In this document: positions 34,100-46,720 of the stretch, in pieces
Numbering within the stretch: the first letter of the stretch is position 1
How the letters are laid out: each line of letters begins with the position of its first letter
Assembly: GCA_023525715.1 (NCBI GenBank)
Contig: CM042010.1
Span: 79,981,894 to 80,045,893 of the forward strand
Source of the DNA: Cichorium intybus
Taxonomy: Eukaryota; Streptophyta; Magnoliopsida; Asterales; Asteraceae
Direction: 5' to 3'
DNA: 64,000 bases
Made by a program: the position numbers and the translations under genes
Notes under the pieces: generated by a model
Told to the model about the DNA's origin: nothing
Seen by the model: the letters and a program-made list of their open reading frames with translations, nothing else
Database searches by the model: none

Positions 34100-37000
34100 A
34101 TAACCCATCACAACCCTTCATAATGGTACATAACCCAGCACAACCCTTTCTATGGTCCATAACACATCACAACGCTTCATAATTGACCATAACCTATCAA
34201 AACCCATAATAATGGTCTATAACCCATCATAATCCTTCATAAAGGTTCATAACCCATCATAACCTTCATAATAGTACATAACCATACAACCCTTCATATA
34301 GGTCCATAACCCATCACAACCCTTTCTAATGGTGCATAACCCATCAAAACCCTTTCTATGGTCCACAACCCAACGCAATACTGCATAATAATCCATAACC
34401 ATAACAACCCTTCACAATGGTCCATAACCCATACAAATCTTCATAATAGTCCATAACCTATCACAACCCTTAAGAATTTACCATAACTCATCACGACCCT
34501 TTGTAATGGTACATAACCCATCACAACCCTTCATAATTGACCATAACCTATCACAACCCTTCATAATGGTCAATAACCTATCATAATCCTTTAAAATGGT
34601 CCATAAGCCATCACAACCTTCATAATAGTCCATAAACCATACAACCCTTCATAATGGTCCATAACCCATCACATCCCTTTCTAACGGTCTATAATCCTGC
34701 ACAACACTTGATAATTAACCATACCCCATCACAACCCTTCATATTGGTCCATAACCCAGCACAACCCTTTTTATGATCCGTAACCCACCACAACCCTTCA
34801 TCATTGACCATAACCTAGCACAACCCTTCGTAATGGTCAATAACACAGCATAATCCTTCATAATGGTTCATAACCCATCACAACCTCCATAATAGTACAT
34901 AACTCATACAACCCTTTATAATGGGCCATAACCCATCACAACCGTTTCTAATGGTCTGTAAACCATCACAACCCTTTCTATGGTCCATAACCGATCGTAA
35001 CCCTACATAATGGTCCATAACCATAACAACCCTTCATAATGGTCCATAACGCATACAAACCTTCATAATAGTCCGTAACCCATCACAACCCTTCATAATT
35101 GACCATAACCCATCACAACCCATAGTAATTGACTATAACCCATCACAACCCTTTGTAATGGTCCATAAACCATCACAACCCTTTATAATTGACCATAACT
35201 TATCACAACCCTTCATAATGGTCAATAACCCATCATAATCCTTCATAATGGTTCATAACCCATCACAACCTTCATATTAGTACATAACCATACAACCCTT
35301 CATAATGGTCCATAACCCATCACAACCCTTTCTAATGGTCTATAACCTATCAAAACCCTTTCTATGGTCTATAACCGATCGCAACCCTACATAATGGTCC
35401 ATAACCATAACAACCCTTCATAATGGTCCATAACCGATCGTAACCCGACATAATGGTCCATAACCATAACAACCATAACAACCGTTGATAATGGTCCATA
35501 ACTCATACAAACCTTCATAATAGTCCGTAACCCATCACAACCCTTCATAATTGACCATAACCCATCACAACCCTTTGTAATGGTCCATAATCCATCAAAC
35601 CCTTCATAATTGACCATAACTTATCACAACCCTTCATAATGTCAATAACCCATCATAATCCTTCATAATGGTTCATAACCCATCACAACCTTCACAATAG
35701 TACATAACCATACAACCCTTCATAATGGTCCATAACCCATCACAACCCTTTCTAATGGTCCATAACCTATCAAAACCCTTTCTATGGTCCATATCCCATC
35801 GCAACCCTGCATAATGGTCCATAACCATAACAACTCTTCATAATGGTCCATAACCCATACAAACCTTCATAATAGTCGATAACCCATCACAACCCTTAGT
35901 AATTGACCAGAACCCATAATAACCCATTGTAATGGTACATAACCCATCACAACCCTTCATATATGACCATAACCTATCACAAACCTTCATAATGGTCCAT
36001 AACGCTTCATAACCATTCATAATGATCCATAACCCATCACAACCATCATGATGGTCCATAACCCATCACAACCTTTTATAATGGTCCATATCCCATCAGA
36101 ATCCTTCATAATTGAGCATAACCCATCACAACCCTTCATAATGGTCCATAACCCAGGACAACCCTTTCTATTGTCCATAACCCATCACAACCCTTCATAA
36201 TTGACCATAACCATTCATAACCCTTCATAATGGTCAAGAACCCATCAGAATCCTTCATAATGGTTCATAACCCATCACAACCTTCATAATAGTACATAAC
36301 TCATACAACCCTTCATAGTGGTATATAACCCATCAAAACCCATTCTAATGATCCATAAACCATCACAACCCTTTCTATGGTCTATAACCCATCGTAACCC
36401 TGCATAATGGTCCATAACCATAACAACCCTTCATAATGGTCCATAACCCATACAAACCTTCATAATAGTCCATAACCCATCACAACTCTTCATAATTGAC
36501 CATAACCCATCACAACCCTTTGTAATGGTCCATAACAAACCTTCATAATTCACCATAACCAATCACAACCCTTCATAATGGTCCATAACCAACCATTACA
36601 TTTCGTAGTGGTCCATAACCCATCACAACGTTCATAATGGTCCATAACCCATCACAACCTTTTATAATGGTCTATAACCCATCATAACCCTTCATAATTG
36701 AGCATAACCCATCAAAACCCTTCGTAATGGTCCAAAACCCAGCACAACACTTTCTATGGTCTATAACCCATCACAACGCTTCATAATTGGCCATAACCTA
36801 TCACAACCCTTAATAATGGTCAATAATACATCATAATCCTTCATAATAGTTCATAACCCATCAGAACCTTCATAATAGTACATAACCATATAACCCTTCA
36901 TATTGGTCCATAACCCATCACAACCCTTTCTAATGGTGCAAAACCCATCAAAACGCTTTATATGGTCAATAACCTAACGCAATACTGCATAATGGTCCAT

Positions 37001-38665
37001 AACCATAACAACCGTTCACAATGGTCCATAACCCATACAAACCTTCATAATAGTCCATAACCCATCGCAGCCCTTAAGAATTTACCATAACCCATCACAA
37101 CCCTTTGTAATGGTACATAACGCATCACAACCCTTCATAATTGACCATAACCTATCACCACCCTTCATAATGGTCAATAACCTATCATAATCCTTTAAAA
37201 TGGTCCATAACCCATCACAACCTTCATAATAATGCATAAACCATACAACCCTTCAATATGGTCCATAACCCATCACAACCCTTTCTAATGGTCTATAATC
37301 AATCCTGCACAACACTTGATAAGTAACCATACCCTATCATAACCCTTCATATTGGTCCATAATCCAGCACGACCCTTTCTATGATCCATAACCCACCACA
37401 ACCGTTCATCATTGACCATTACCTAGCACAACCCTTCATAATGGTCAATAACCCAGCATAATCCTTCATAATGGTTCATAACCGATCACAACCTTCATAA
37501 TATTACATAACTCATACAACCCTTTATAATGGTCCATAACCCATCACAACCCTTTCTAATGGTCTATAAACCATCATAACCCTTTCTATGGTCCATAACC
37601 CATCGTAACCCTACATAATGGTCTGTAACCATAACAACCCTTCATAATGGTCCATAACGCATACAAACCTTCACAATTGTCTGTAACCCATCACAACCCT
37701 TAGTAATTGACTATAACCCATCACAACCCTTTGTAATGGTCCATAATCCATCACAACCCTTTATAATTGACCATAATTTATCACAACCCTTCATAATAGT
37801 ACATAACCATACAACCCTTCATAATGGTCCATAACCCATCACAACCCTTTCTAATGGTCTATAACCTATCAAAACCCTTTCTATGGTCCATAACCCATCG
37901 CAACCCTACATAATGATCCATAACCATAACAACCCTTCATAATGGTCCATAACCTATACAAACCTTCATAATAGTCAATAACCCATCACAACCCTTAATA
38001 ATTGACCAGAACCCATCATAACCCATTGTAATGGTACATAACCCATCACAACCCTTCATAAGTGACCATAACCTATCACAAACTTTCATAATGGTCCATA
38101 ACGCCTCATAACCCTTCATAATGACCCATAACCCATCACAACCTTCATGATGGTCCATAACCCATCACAACCTTTTATAATGGTACATAGCCCAACACAA
38201 TCCTTCATAATTGAGCATAACCCATCACAACCCTTCATAATGGTCCATAACCCAGGACAACCCTTTCTATGGTCCATAACCCATCACAACCCTTCATAAT
38301 TGACCATAACCAATCATAATCCTTCATAATGGTCAATAACCCATCATAATCCTTCATAATGGTTCATAACCCATCACAACATTCATAATAGTACATAACT
38401 CATACAACCCTTCATAGTGGTCTATAACCCATCAAAACCCTTTCTAATTTTCCATAAACCATCACAACCCTTTCTATGGTCCATAACCCATTGTAACCTT
38501 GCATAATGGTCCATAACCATAATAACCCTTCATAATGGCCAATAACCCATACAAACCTTCATAATAGTCCATAACCCATCACAACCCTTCATAATTGACC
38601 ATAAACCATCACAACCCTTTGTAATGGTACATAACCCATCACAACCCTTCATAATTCACCATAAC
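34100..38665. repeat. 30-bp satellite array, block 6
   Basis: About 4.6 kb of monomers. Marker monomers at 34697 and 37305 are 2.6 kb apart, and the order of variant monomers between them repeats that seen in other blocks. It starts with the ATAAC duplication (34100-34104) and ends CACCATAAC next to the Ty3/gypsy left LTR. No gene is seen. Confidence 0.96.
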
Positions 38666-40092
38666 TGTAACGCCCCAATTTCAAAAATTTTAAAATTCAT
38701 TTATTACCAAGGTTCCAATAAAATACTTATTCCAAAAAGTAAAATTGTTCAAGATATTACTTAAACCAACAGCGGAAACATTTGAAAATACTAATATAGT
38801 TCATTAACATATATCTCTTGTATGCGATGCGCTGCCGTCAAGCCTTGCCCTTCCCTTTGACATTTGAACTACCTGAAATGTTATAAAATCAACGGGTAAG
38901 CTTAAAGCTTAGTGAGTCCACAAATTACCATACATGCCCACACATCAAACAACCCGTCCTCAAGAACGACCTGACCCTACCCGCCATACAATAGCTACGG
39001 GCGTCCATCATACAACAACTATGGACACGGGAAGGTTCTACACATCATACAACAGCTATGGGTTCCCGGTTATGGCCCAGCCCATCATACAACAGCTATG
39101 AGACAAGGCAATAGTCCAACTCGCCATACAACAGCTACGAGGGGACACGCATCAGTACTAAGCCCAACAACAAATAGCCACAGATATAGAGCAAATCATA
39201 TAACTGTAAATAACATTCAAGATGCCTAACATGCAACATCATATAGTAATGTGAGGATACTCACCTGATTCGAAACCGCATAGATATACTCTAATATCTC
39301 CACTTAGCTCGTCCACACACCCATATCCCATATACACAACATGTCAAGCACTGACCAAACTCCTATAGACTTGCCTAAAAGTCAAACCCACGTTTGGTAA
39401 CCAACACTGCTCGAAACAAAGGTTTTGGGTCAAACAGCCGCTCGTCGCGGCGTGGCTTCTCACCCTACGCATCTCGGCTATCTCCGCATAGTTACGGGGC
39501 TTAGCCAAACCTGCGTCGCTGACATAGCCTATCCGCGCCGCGGACTCGTATTAAACTAAAGTCTTCTAAGCCCTAAATCAGTTCAGTCATCGGCTCGGGT
39601 TTCACTCCATACCCTTCCTGGGATCAGAAACTACCCTAAGATCACTTCCTTATGGACATGCAAGTCCATGCATGTCCTTGGTCCAAACCCTAAGTGTTAC
39701 AAGTCATCTAAGACTACTAACCAAGGGGTAACACCATAATACGGAATAAAATGAAATATCAGAAGGTAGATCCTCTTACATTGCTTCTGGAAAACGGAGG
39801 AATGCACTCGATCGACTACAAGCCTTTCCCCACGTTGTATCTCTTCCTTCAAAACTTCAAAGCCTTGGAACCGAAGAGCCTCTGCTGAAATCTGTCGACT
39901 CCACTCTAGAAATTTCCCAAAAACACGAACCCTAGGGCTGGGACCCTTTATATAGGCGTTTAAATCCGAATTAGGGTTTTTCATATTAGCGGCGCACCGT
40001 GCCGCGGGTTCTTCCGAACCGCGCCGCGCGTACAAGTCCTTCGTGATTCCTGATTCTTCCTAAAGTCGCGCCTCGGTGGAACGGGTCTTACA
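38666..40092 (-). repeat. Ty3/gypsy left LTR (3' LTR), complete
   Basis: 1427 bp with termini TGTAACGCC and GTCTTACA (TGTAA/TTACA inverted ends). The minus-strand TATA box TATATAAA is at 39947-39954. A motif close to CATACAACAGCTATGG recurs about five times at 38985-39140, also in the right LTR. Confidence 0.9.
39947..39954 (-). promoter_or_regulatory. TATA box of the Ty3/gypsy left LTR
   Basis: TATATAAA on the minus strand in GCCTATATAAAGGGTCCC. The right LTR breaks off exactly at the equivalent position, so only this downstream LTR keeps a promoter. Confidence 0.6.
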
Positions 40093-41491
40093 ATTCTCCC
40101 CCACTTAACTGAATTTCATACCCGAAATCTGCGCCAGTAAACAATTCTGGATAATGCCTCCGCATTTCCTCCTCCGGTTCCCAAGTCCACTCGGACCCTT
40201 TACGATGTTGCCACTGCACCTTAACTAATCCTATTGTTTTATTTTGCGAAGTCATTGTCTTCCTTTCAATGATGGCAATTGGTCGCTCCACATAATTTAG
40301 GCGTTCGTCTAATTGAGTATCCTCCAAAGGCACTATTGTAGATTTCTCAGTAACGCACTTCCTGAGTTGCGAAACGTGGAACATCTCGTGAATCTGGCTA
40401 AGCTGCTCGGGCAGCTCCAACCAGTAAGCTACCTTACCTACTCGGTCGATGATTTGATAAGGTCCAATGTACCTAGGGCCAAGCTTTCCTCGCTTCCTAA
40501 AACGAATGACTCCCTTCCAAGGTGACACCTTAAGAAGAACATAATCCCTAACTTGAAACTCGAGATCGGACCGTCGCCGATCTGCATAACATTTCTGTCG
40601 ACTCTGAGCCGTTAACAACCTCTCCCGAACCTTCTGAATTAGCTCAGTTGTCTTGAGTACTACCTCAGTACTACCCAATACCCGCTGGCCAACCTCGCCC
40701 CATCAAATTGGAGTCCGACATTTCCTTCCATACAACATTTCAAAGGGAGACCTGCCAATGCTTGCGTGATAACTGTTATTATAGGAAAACTCAGCTAGAG
40801 GGAGATGGGAATCCCAAATTCTGCCAAAATCGATAACGCATGCCCTAAGCATATCTTCCAATGTTTGAATTGTCCTTTCACTCTGCCTATCCGTTTGAGG
40901 ATGATCTGCTGTGCTGAAATGGAGGCGAGTGCCTAATTCCTCATGAAACTTCTTCCAAAACCTAGACGTAAATCGGACATCCCGATCGGATATCATCGAG
41001 ACCGGTATTCCATGCCGAGAGATAATCTCGTCCATATAGACCTTAGCCAATTCCTTTGCAGAGAAGGACTCTTGGATGGGGAGGAAATGAGCACTTTTAG
41101 TCAACCTATCCATGATAACCCAAATAGTGTCCATATGTCGAGGGGTTCTTGGCAACTTTGTGATGAAATCCATTGTGATATGCTCCCATTTCCATTCTGG
41201 AATCTCAAGAGGCTGCAATCTCCTGTGAGGCCGTTGGTGCTCGGCCTTGACCCTACGACATGTCATGCACCTTTCGACAAACCAAGCTACTTCCTTCTTC
41301 ATGCATGGCCACCAATAATATTCACGCAGATCCCTATACATTTTAGTTGCTCCAGGGTGGATAGAGAACTTGGATTTATGTGCCTCCTCCAATAGGGTTT
41401 GACGAACCCCGCCCAGCTTCAGTACCCAAATTATCTCATGGCAGGTTAACAAATCTCTACTATCTTTGACCATAGCTGCCAACTGACCCAC
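40088..41491 (-). pseudogene. Ty3 integrase with chromodomain-like C-terminus, one stop
   Basis: The frame starting at 41491 has the HHCC zinc domain (H38, H45, C75, C78) and the DD35E core: D108 in ITMDFI, D169 in ISDRD, and E205 in QSERTIQ. An in-frame stop at 40703-40705 splits it from the C-terminal part (40678-40088), which stays in the same frame and contains the GPY-type region (KLGPRYIGPYQI) and a chromodomain-like end. Integrase inserts the cDNA; the chromodomain is thought to steer insertion to heterochromatin. A QTDGQ-like motif of the family reads QTDRQ here. Confidence 0.88.
40093..40105 (-). other. Polypurine tract of the Ty3/gypsy element
   Basis: AAGTGGGGGAGAAT on the minus strand directly before the left LTR. 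It is the expected second-strand primer site. Confidence 0.75.
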
Positions 41492-41498
41492 AATTCTT

Positions 41499-41982
41499 TC
41501 ACCTTTTTTTATTTTCGCTCTTGCTTACTTCCACCTGAGCCTTCCTTATCAGCTCAAGCAGCGGTGTCACAATTGTCATCCTTAGACAAACGCCCCGAAG
41601 GGGTGTACCTGAAGTCTTACGGCTTAACGCATCCGCTACCACATTGGCCTTTCCAGGGTGATAGTGTATCTCACAATCATAGTCTTTCAATACATCTAAC
41701 CATCTCCTCTGTCTCATATTGAGATTGGCCTAATCCATCAGATACTTCAAACTCTTGTGGTCGGTATAGAAGGTACACTTCACTCCATACAAGTAGTGTC
41801 TCCAAATCTTGAGAGCGAAGACCACCGCTCCCAATTCCAAATCATTAGTAGTGTAGTTAGCCTCATGGGGCTTCAACTGTCGCGAGGCGTAAGCAATCAC
41901 CCTACCTCATTGCATCAAGACTACCCCCCAATCCTGAGATTGATGCATCACAATAAACTACCATGTCCTCCATGCCTTCAGG
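41499..41982 (-). pseudogene. Ty3 RNase H region, frame-broken
   Basis: Lies between the RT and integrase frames. The recognisable end (41717-41499) contains YDCEIHYHPGKANVVADALS, the conserved end of Ty3 RNase H. The frame differs from both neighbours, so at least two shifts or stops lie in this 480-bp stretch. Confidence 0.75.
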
Positions 41983-43452
41983 CTAAGTCAAAACTGGAGC
42001 CTCACATAATTTCCGCCGCAAAGTCTCAAAAGCCTGCTGCTGCTCTTCACCCCACCGAAAAGCAGTGTTTTTCTTAGTTAGCCGAGTCAAAGGTACCGCA
42101 ACCTTTGAGAAGTCTTGGATGAAACGATGATAATAACCAGCTAGACCCAAGAAACTTCTAATATCCGAGGGAGTCTTCGGAATCTCCCACCGCATCACGG
42201 CCTCCACCTTAGCCGAGTCTACCATGATTCCTTGCTCGTTGACGATGTGACCCAAAAACTGGACCTCCCGCAGCCAAAAGTCACACTTGGATAATTTTGC
42301 ATAAAGCTTCTCCTTCCTTAAGGTCTCCAATACTTCCCTTAAATGTTGTTCGTGTTGCTCCCTGCTCCGAGAGTAAACTAAGATATCGTCAATGAAAACT
42401 ATAACCGACCGATCCAACATCGGTCGACACACCCGGTTCATTAAGTCCATAAAAGCTGCAGGGGCATTGGTCAGTCCAAATGGCATCACTACAAACTCGA
42501 AGTGGCCGTACCTCGTCCGAAAAGCTGTTTTCGGGATTTCTTCCTCCCGTACTCGCATTTGATGGTATCCTGACCGCAAATCAATTTTTGAAAACCACGA
42601 AGCGCCCTGCACTTGATCAAATAAGTCGTCGATACGAGGTAATAGATATTGATTCTTCACCGTAAGCTTGTTCAGCTCACGATAATCTATGCACATCCTA
42701 TTGGAACCATCCTTCTTCTTAACAAATAAAATAGGCGTTCCCCACGGTGAGCAACTGGGTCGAATAAATCCCTTATCCAGTAACTCCCGAAGTTGAATAG
42801 ACAACTCCAGCATCTCTGGAGGCGCAAGACGATACGGTGCCTTAGCTATTGGAGCCGCACCGGGAGTTAAGTCGATCTTAAATTCCACCCGGCTCTCTGG
42901 CGGTATACCAGGCAGGTCCTCGGGAAAAACATCAGGAAAATCCCGAACCACCGGTATATCACCTGCTTTCTGCTGTGGCTTCTTTTCTGGCACGTCTAAA
43001 ACATAAGCCACAAATCCCGAACCTCCATGTTGAAAATGTCTGCGTGTCCTAGCAGCTGAACAGAAAACTGCACCTCGATTCATTCTCTCGCCCTGTACAA
43101 CCAGCTCTCCCCCACTTGGGGTTTGAATCCACACTCGTTTGTTCTTACAATCAATCCATGATTCATGCTGACCCAACCAATCCATACCGATGATAACTCG
43201 AGAGTCACTCAACGGTATAGGGATGAGATCGATCGGAAACTTTATTCCTTGAATCACTACTTCACATCCCCGATAAACACTAGTCACTTGCACGGTTTTA
43301 TCATCTGCAATTTCTACTTCTAACGGCCGATGAAGAGTTCCTAAAGCAATACCGAAACCCTTTCCCAACATGGCAGACACAAAAGAATGACTAGCACCCG
43401 AATCAAATAGTACAAAGGTAGGGTAGAGTTGACTAAGAAAGTTCCTAATCAA
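41983..43452 (-). pseudogene. Ty3 protease and reverse transcriptase
   Basis: A 489-codon open part of the pol frame. The aspartic protease motif is DSGASHSFV near residue 17. The RT has the spacer motif IDYRELNKLTVKNQYLLPRI and the active site FIDDIL (D355, D356), followed by the connection region FLGLAGYYHRFI. The frame itself is clean, but it has lost continuity with gag and RNase H, so no full polyprotein can be made. Apparent RT intactness should not be read as activity. Confidence 0.88.
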
Positions 43453-43725
43453 ATCATAATAGACACATTAAATAGACACACCACAAACACAAGGCAAGTA
43501 AAGAAATAGTACCTGTAACGACGTCGGGCGCATCCTGTGCCTCCTCGGCGGTCATGACGAATGCCCGACCCTTGGTCTTACGGGCTTCCCCTTTCCCCTG
43601 CCTACCATCGGTAATCCGGAGTGTAGTGGGTGCCGGATTCTGAACCACTCCCTGAGTCAGACGGGGACACTAGGCCTTGAAGTGGCCTACCTGATTATAA
43701 TTAAAAAAATCTTGACCTCCTGTCG

Positions 43726-44651
43726 ACAATCTTTAGCATAGTGGCCCTCCTTTTCACACTTATCGCATATTAACACCCAACAAAGCCCCTCATGATTCCT
43801 TCCACACTTACCACACTTACCATTGCTCCTTTGCCCTTGCTTTCCCTGATCTGCCCCTCAAAATTTCTTTGAAGCCTGCTGAGTCTGAGTAGGCGTTGGA
43901 CGCTCTGCCTTTGTTGGGTTTCCAATTCCAATTCTCGGGCCCGAGCGGCCGCAATCATATCGGTAAGAGTTTGGTGCCTAGCAGCAGACACAAATTCTCG
44001 AATGTCTGTACGAAGCATTGCCAAATATCGAGTCATCCTCATGCGCTGAGTTGCCGCAAACTCTGGACAGAAGACTGCTCACTCATTAAACTTTTTGGTG
44101 ATCTTCGTCACCGTCTCAGTGGTCTGGGTCAGATTCAGGTATTCCTGTGCCAAGCGTTCCATTTCCACCTGTGGAACATACTCTAGTTTGAACTGTTCCT
44201 TGAATTGCGGCCACGTAATAGCATCCAACTGATCAGGAGTGAGATCTTTCGTTCGTATCTCCCACCAATCCTTCGCACCCTCTCTCAAAAGATTCGCCGC
44301 AAACGTTACCTTGGATTTCTCAGGACAGGAACAGGTGCGGAAAGCACCCTCCACCGCAGAAAGCCACCGCATGCTAACAATCGGATCCCTGCCCCCATCG
44401 AACATCGGAGGCGAACAAGCCGAAAAGTCCTTATAACTTGCATCCCTGGCCATTGGCGTGCCCTGAGTAGCCAGTCGCTCCTCGAGCATTGCCCATAGCT
44501 CGCCCTTAATAGTACCTAAGAACTGAGGTATCGCTGCCAACACTTCTCGCGAGACCTCCTCTGCTATCAGGTTGCGGAGAGTTTCATCAGTTGACCCTTC
44601 CCCGTTCGAGGCACCCGCATCTGCCCCACCGTTACTTCATGTGATTGCCAT
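43726..44651 (-). pseudogene. Ty3 gag with retrotrans_gag domain and CCHC knuckle, broken
   Basis: The likely start is ATG at 44651 (minus). Stops lie in frame a few codons after the start and at 44079-44081. The frame between (44543-44079) carries the capsid-type segment with FDGGRDPIVSMRWLSAVE and AKDWWE, typical of plant Ty3 gag. The frame resumes to 43770. A shift separates it from the CCHC knuckle CDKCEKEGHYAKDC encoded at 43767-43726. Confidence 0.82.
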
Positions 44652-45420
44652 TCTGAAATGCGCAATACCTTTGATATCAATATTCGGGTCACTCTTATCT
44701 ACCCAACTACTTGACCTTCTAGGACTTTGGTTGACTACTCTTGACTCAAGCGTGAATCCTGTGCTTTCGGTAATACTGGCCTGGTACTACCTTCCACACC
44801 TATTCGCCCTTGTTCCAAGTTCGTCAGTCATCCTCCTAAAATGTCACACACACTAAACCATTTCCTATGACGCATTTGGTCATGTACCGTGGTGCCTAAT
44901 CTTTTGATCTAACTCTCCATCCCACACGTGCCTAAAAGAACTACTGCTAATGTCGTCGAGTCGCCTCACGGACGCACAGCCGTACATAATCGGGAATAAG
45001 ATAGACGTTTGAATAACTGATCCTACCCTAAAGTCACAACCAAACAAGGAACAGCCAATAAGGCCAAACCAAGAATTCTTAGGCTATCTTACCCTAATTG
45101 TATATAACCTACCGGCATTCACTAAGCAACCTAACGACAGTAGCATAAAATTCCAAAGCAGCACATATGGCACAAAACAGTCTACAAAGTATATTATACA
45201 GGAAATTTTTTACATCCTAGCACAATACATTTTATCACATAACACAAACTTAGCATGGGTAATTGGGAATCACATAAACTTACTTGAGCTCGGTTGACGG
45301 TTCGCATCGCATCTTCCCTTAATTTGATTTAACCTTCCAAAAACATTTTCTTAACAAAATCGCTCAGTCCTAAGTTTGAGTTTGGATTCCCAATACAGTT
45401 TATCCAAATCTCTCAAACCA
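44652..45420 (-). other. Ty3 5' leader between primer site and gag
   Basis: About 770 bp without a credible gene on either strand. The position fits the untranslated leader of the element. Confidence 0.6.
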
Positions 45421-45422
45421 AG

Positions 45423-45434
45423 GCTCTGATACCA
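45423..45434 (-). other. Primer binding site, tRNA-iMet type (Ty3)
   Basis: TGGTATCAGAGC on the minus strand, three bases from the right LTR. Same type and spacing as in the RKD-carrying element. Confidence 0.9.
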
Positions 45435-45437
45435 ATT

Positions 45438-46720
45438 TGTAACGCCCCAATTTCAAAAAATTTAAAATTCATTTATTACCAAGGTTCCAATAAAATACTT
45501 ATTCCAAAAAGTAAAACTGTTCAACATATTACTTAAACCAACAGCATAAACATTTGACAATACTAATATAGTTCATTAACATATATCTCTTGTACGCGAT
45601 GCGTTGCCGTCAAGCCTTGCCCTTCCCTTTGTCATTTGAACTACCTAAAATGTTATAAAATCAACGGGTAAGCTTAAAGCTTAGTGAGTCCATAAATTAC
45701 CATACATGCCCACACATCAAACAACCCGTCCTCGAGAACGACCCGACGCTACCCGCCATACAACAGCTACGGGCGTCCATCATACAACAACTATGGACAC
45801 AGGAAGGTTCTACCCATCATACAACAGCTATGGGTTCCTGGTTATGGCCCAACCCACCATACAACCGCTATGGAACAATGCAATAGTCTAACTCGCCATA
45901 CAACAGCTACGAGGGGACACGCATCAGTACTAAGCCCAACAACAAATAGCCACAGATATAGAGCAAATCATATAACTGTAAATAACATTCAAGATGCCTA
46001 ACATGCAACATCATATAGTATGGCGAGGATACTCACCTGATTCGAAACCGCACAGATATACTCTAATATCTCCACTTAGCTCGTCCACACACCTATATCC
46101 CACATACACAACATGTCAAGCACTGACCAAACTCCTATAGACTTGCCTAAAAGTCAGACCCACGTTTGGTAACCAACACTGTTCGAAACTTAGATTTTGG
46201 GTCAAACAGCCGCTCGCCTGGTGTGGCTTCTCACCCTACGCGTCGCGGCTATCTCCGCATAGTTACGGGGCTTAACCGAACCCGTGTCGCTGACATAGCC
46301 TGTCCCCGGTGTGGACTCCTATTAATCTAAAGTCTTCTAAGCCCTAAATCAGTTCAGTCATCGGCTCGGGTTTCACTCCATACCCTTACAGGGATCAGAA
46401 ACTACCCTAAGATCACTTCATTATAGACATGCAAGTCCATGCATGTCCTTGGTCCAAACCCAAAGTGTTACAAGTCATCTAAGACTACTAACCAAGGGGT
46501 AACACCATAATACGGAATAAAATGAAAAATCAGAAGGTAGATCCTCTTACCTTGCTTCTAGAAAACGGAGGAATACACTCGATCGACTACAAGCCTTTCC
46601 CCACGTTGTATCTCTTCCTTCAAAACTTCAAAGCCTTGGAACCGAAGAGCCTCTACTGAAATCTGTCGACACCACTCTAGAAATTTCCCAAAATCACGAA
46701 CCCTAGGGCTGGGACCCTTT
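45438..46720 (-). repeat. Ty3/gypsy right LTR (5' LTR), truncated at its TATA box
   Basis: Matches the left LTR from TGTAACGCC to GGGACCCTTT, then jumps into satellite (AATAATGG). About 143 bp of the U3 end are missing, including the TATA box. Many differences from the left LTR, often of the CG/TG type (for example CGTCGCGGCGTGG against CGCCTGGTGTGG), fit methylation-driven decay. Confidence 0.9.

Larger units (their letters stand above)
38666..46720 (-). mobile_element. Ty3/gypsy LTR retrotransposon (chromovirus-like), decayed
   Basis: Left LTR 38666-40092, interior 40093-45437, right LTR 45438-46720 (truncated). The minus-strand gene order is gag, protease, RT, RNase H, integrase, which is the Ty3 order. 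An iMet primer site abuts the right LTR and a purine tract the left LTR. The integrase C-terminus has a chromodomain-like segment (WQHRKGSEWTWEPEEEMR), fitting a chromovirus, perhaps Tekay/Del-like. The LTRs differ at many sites, gag and pol carry stops and shifts, and the 5' LTR has lost its U3 and TATA box, so the element is old and silent. No target duplication can be checked because the right end is gone. Confidence 0.92.
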
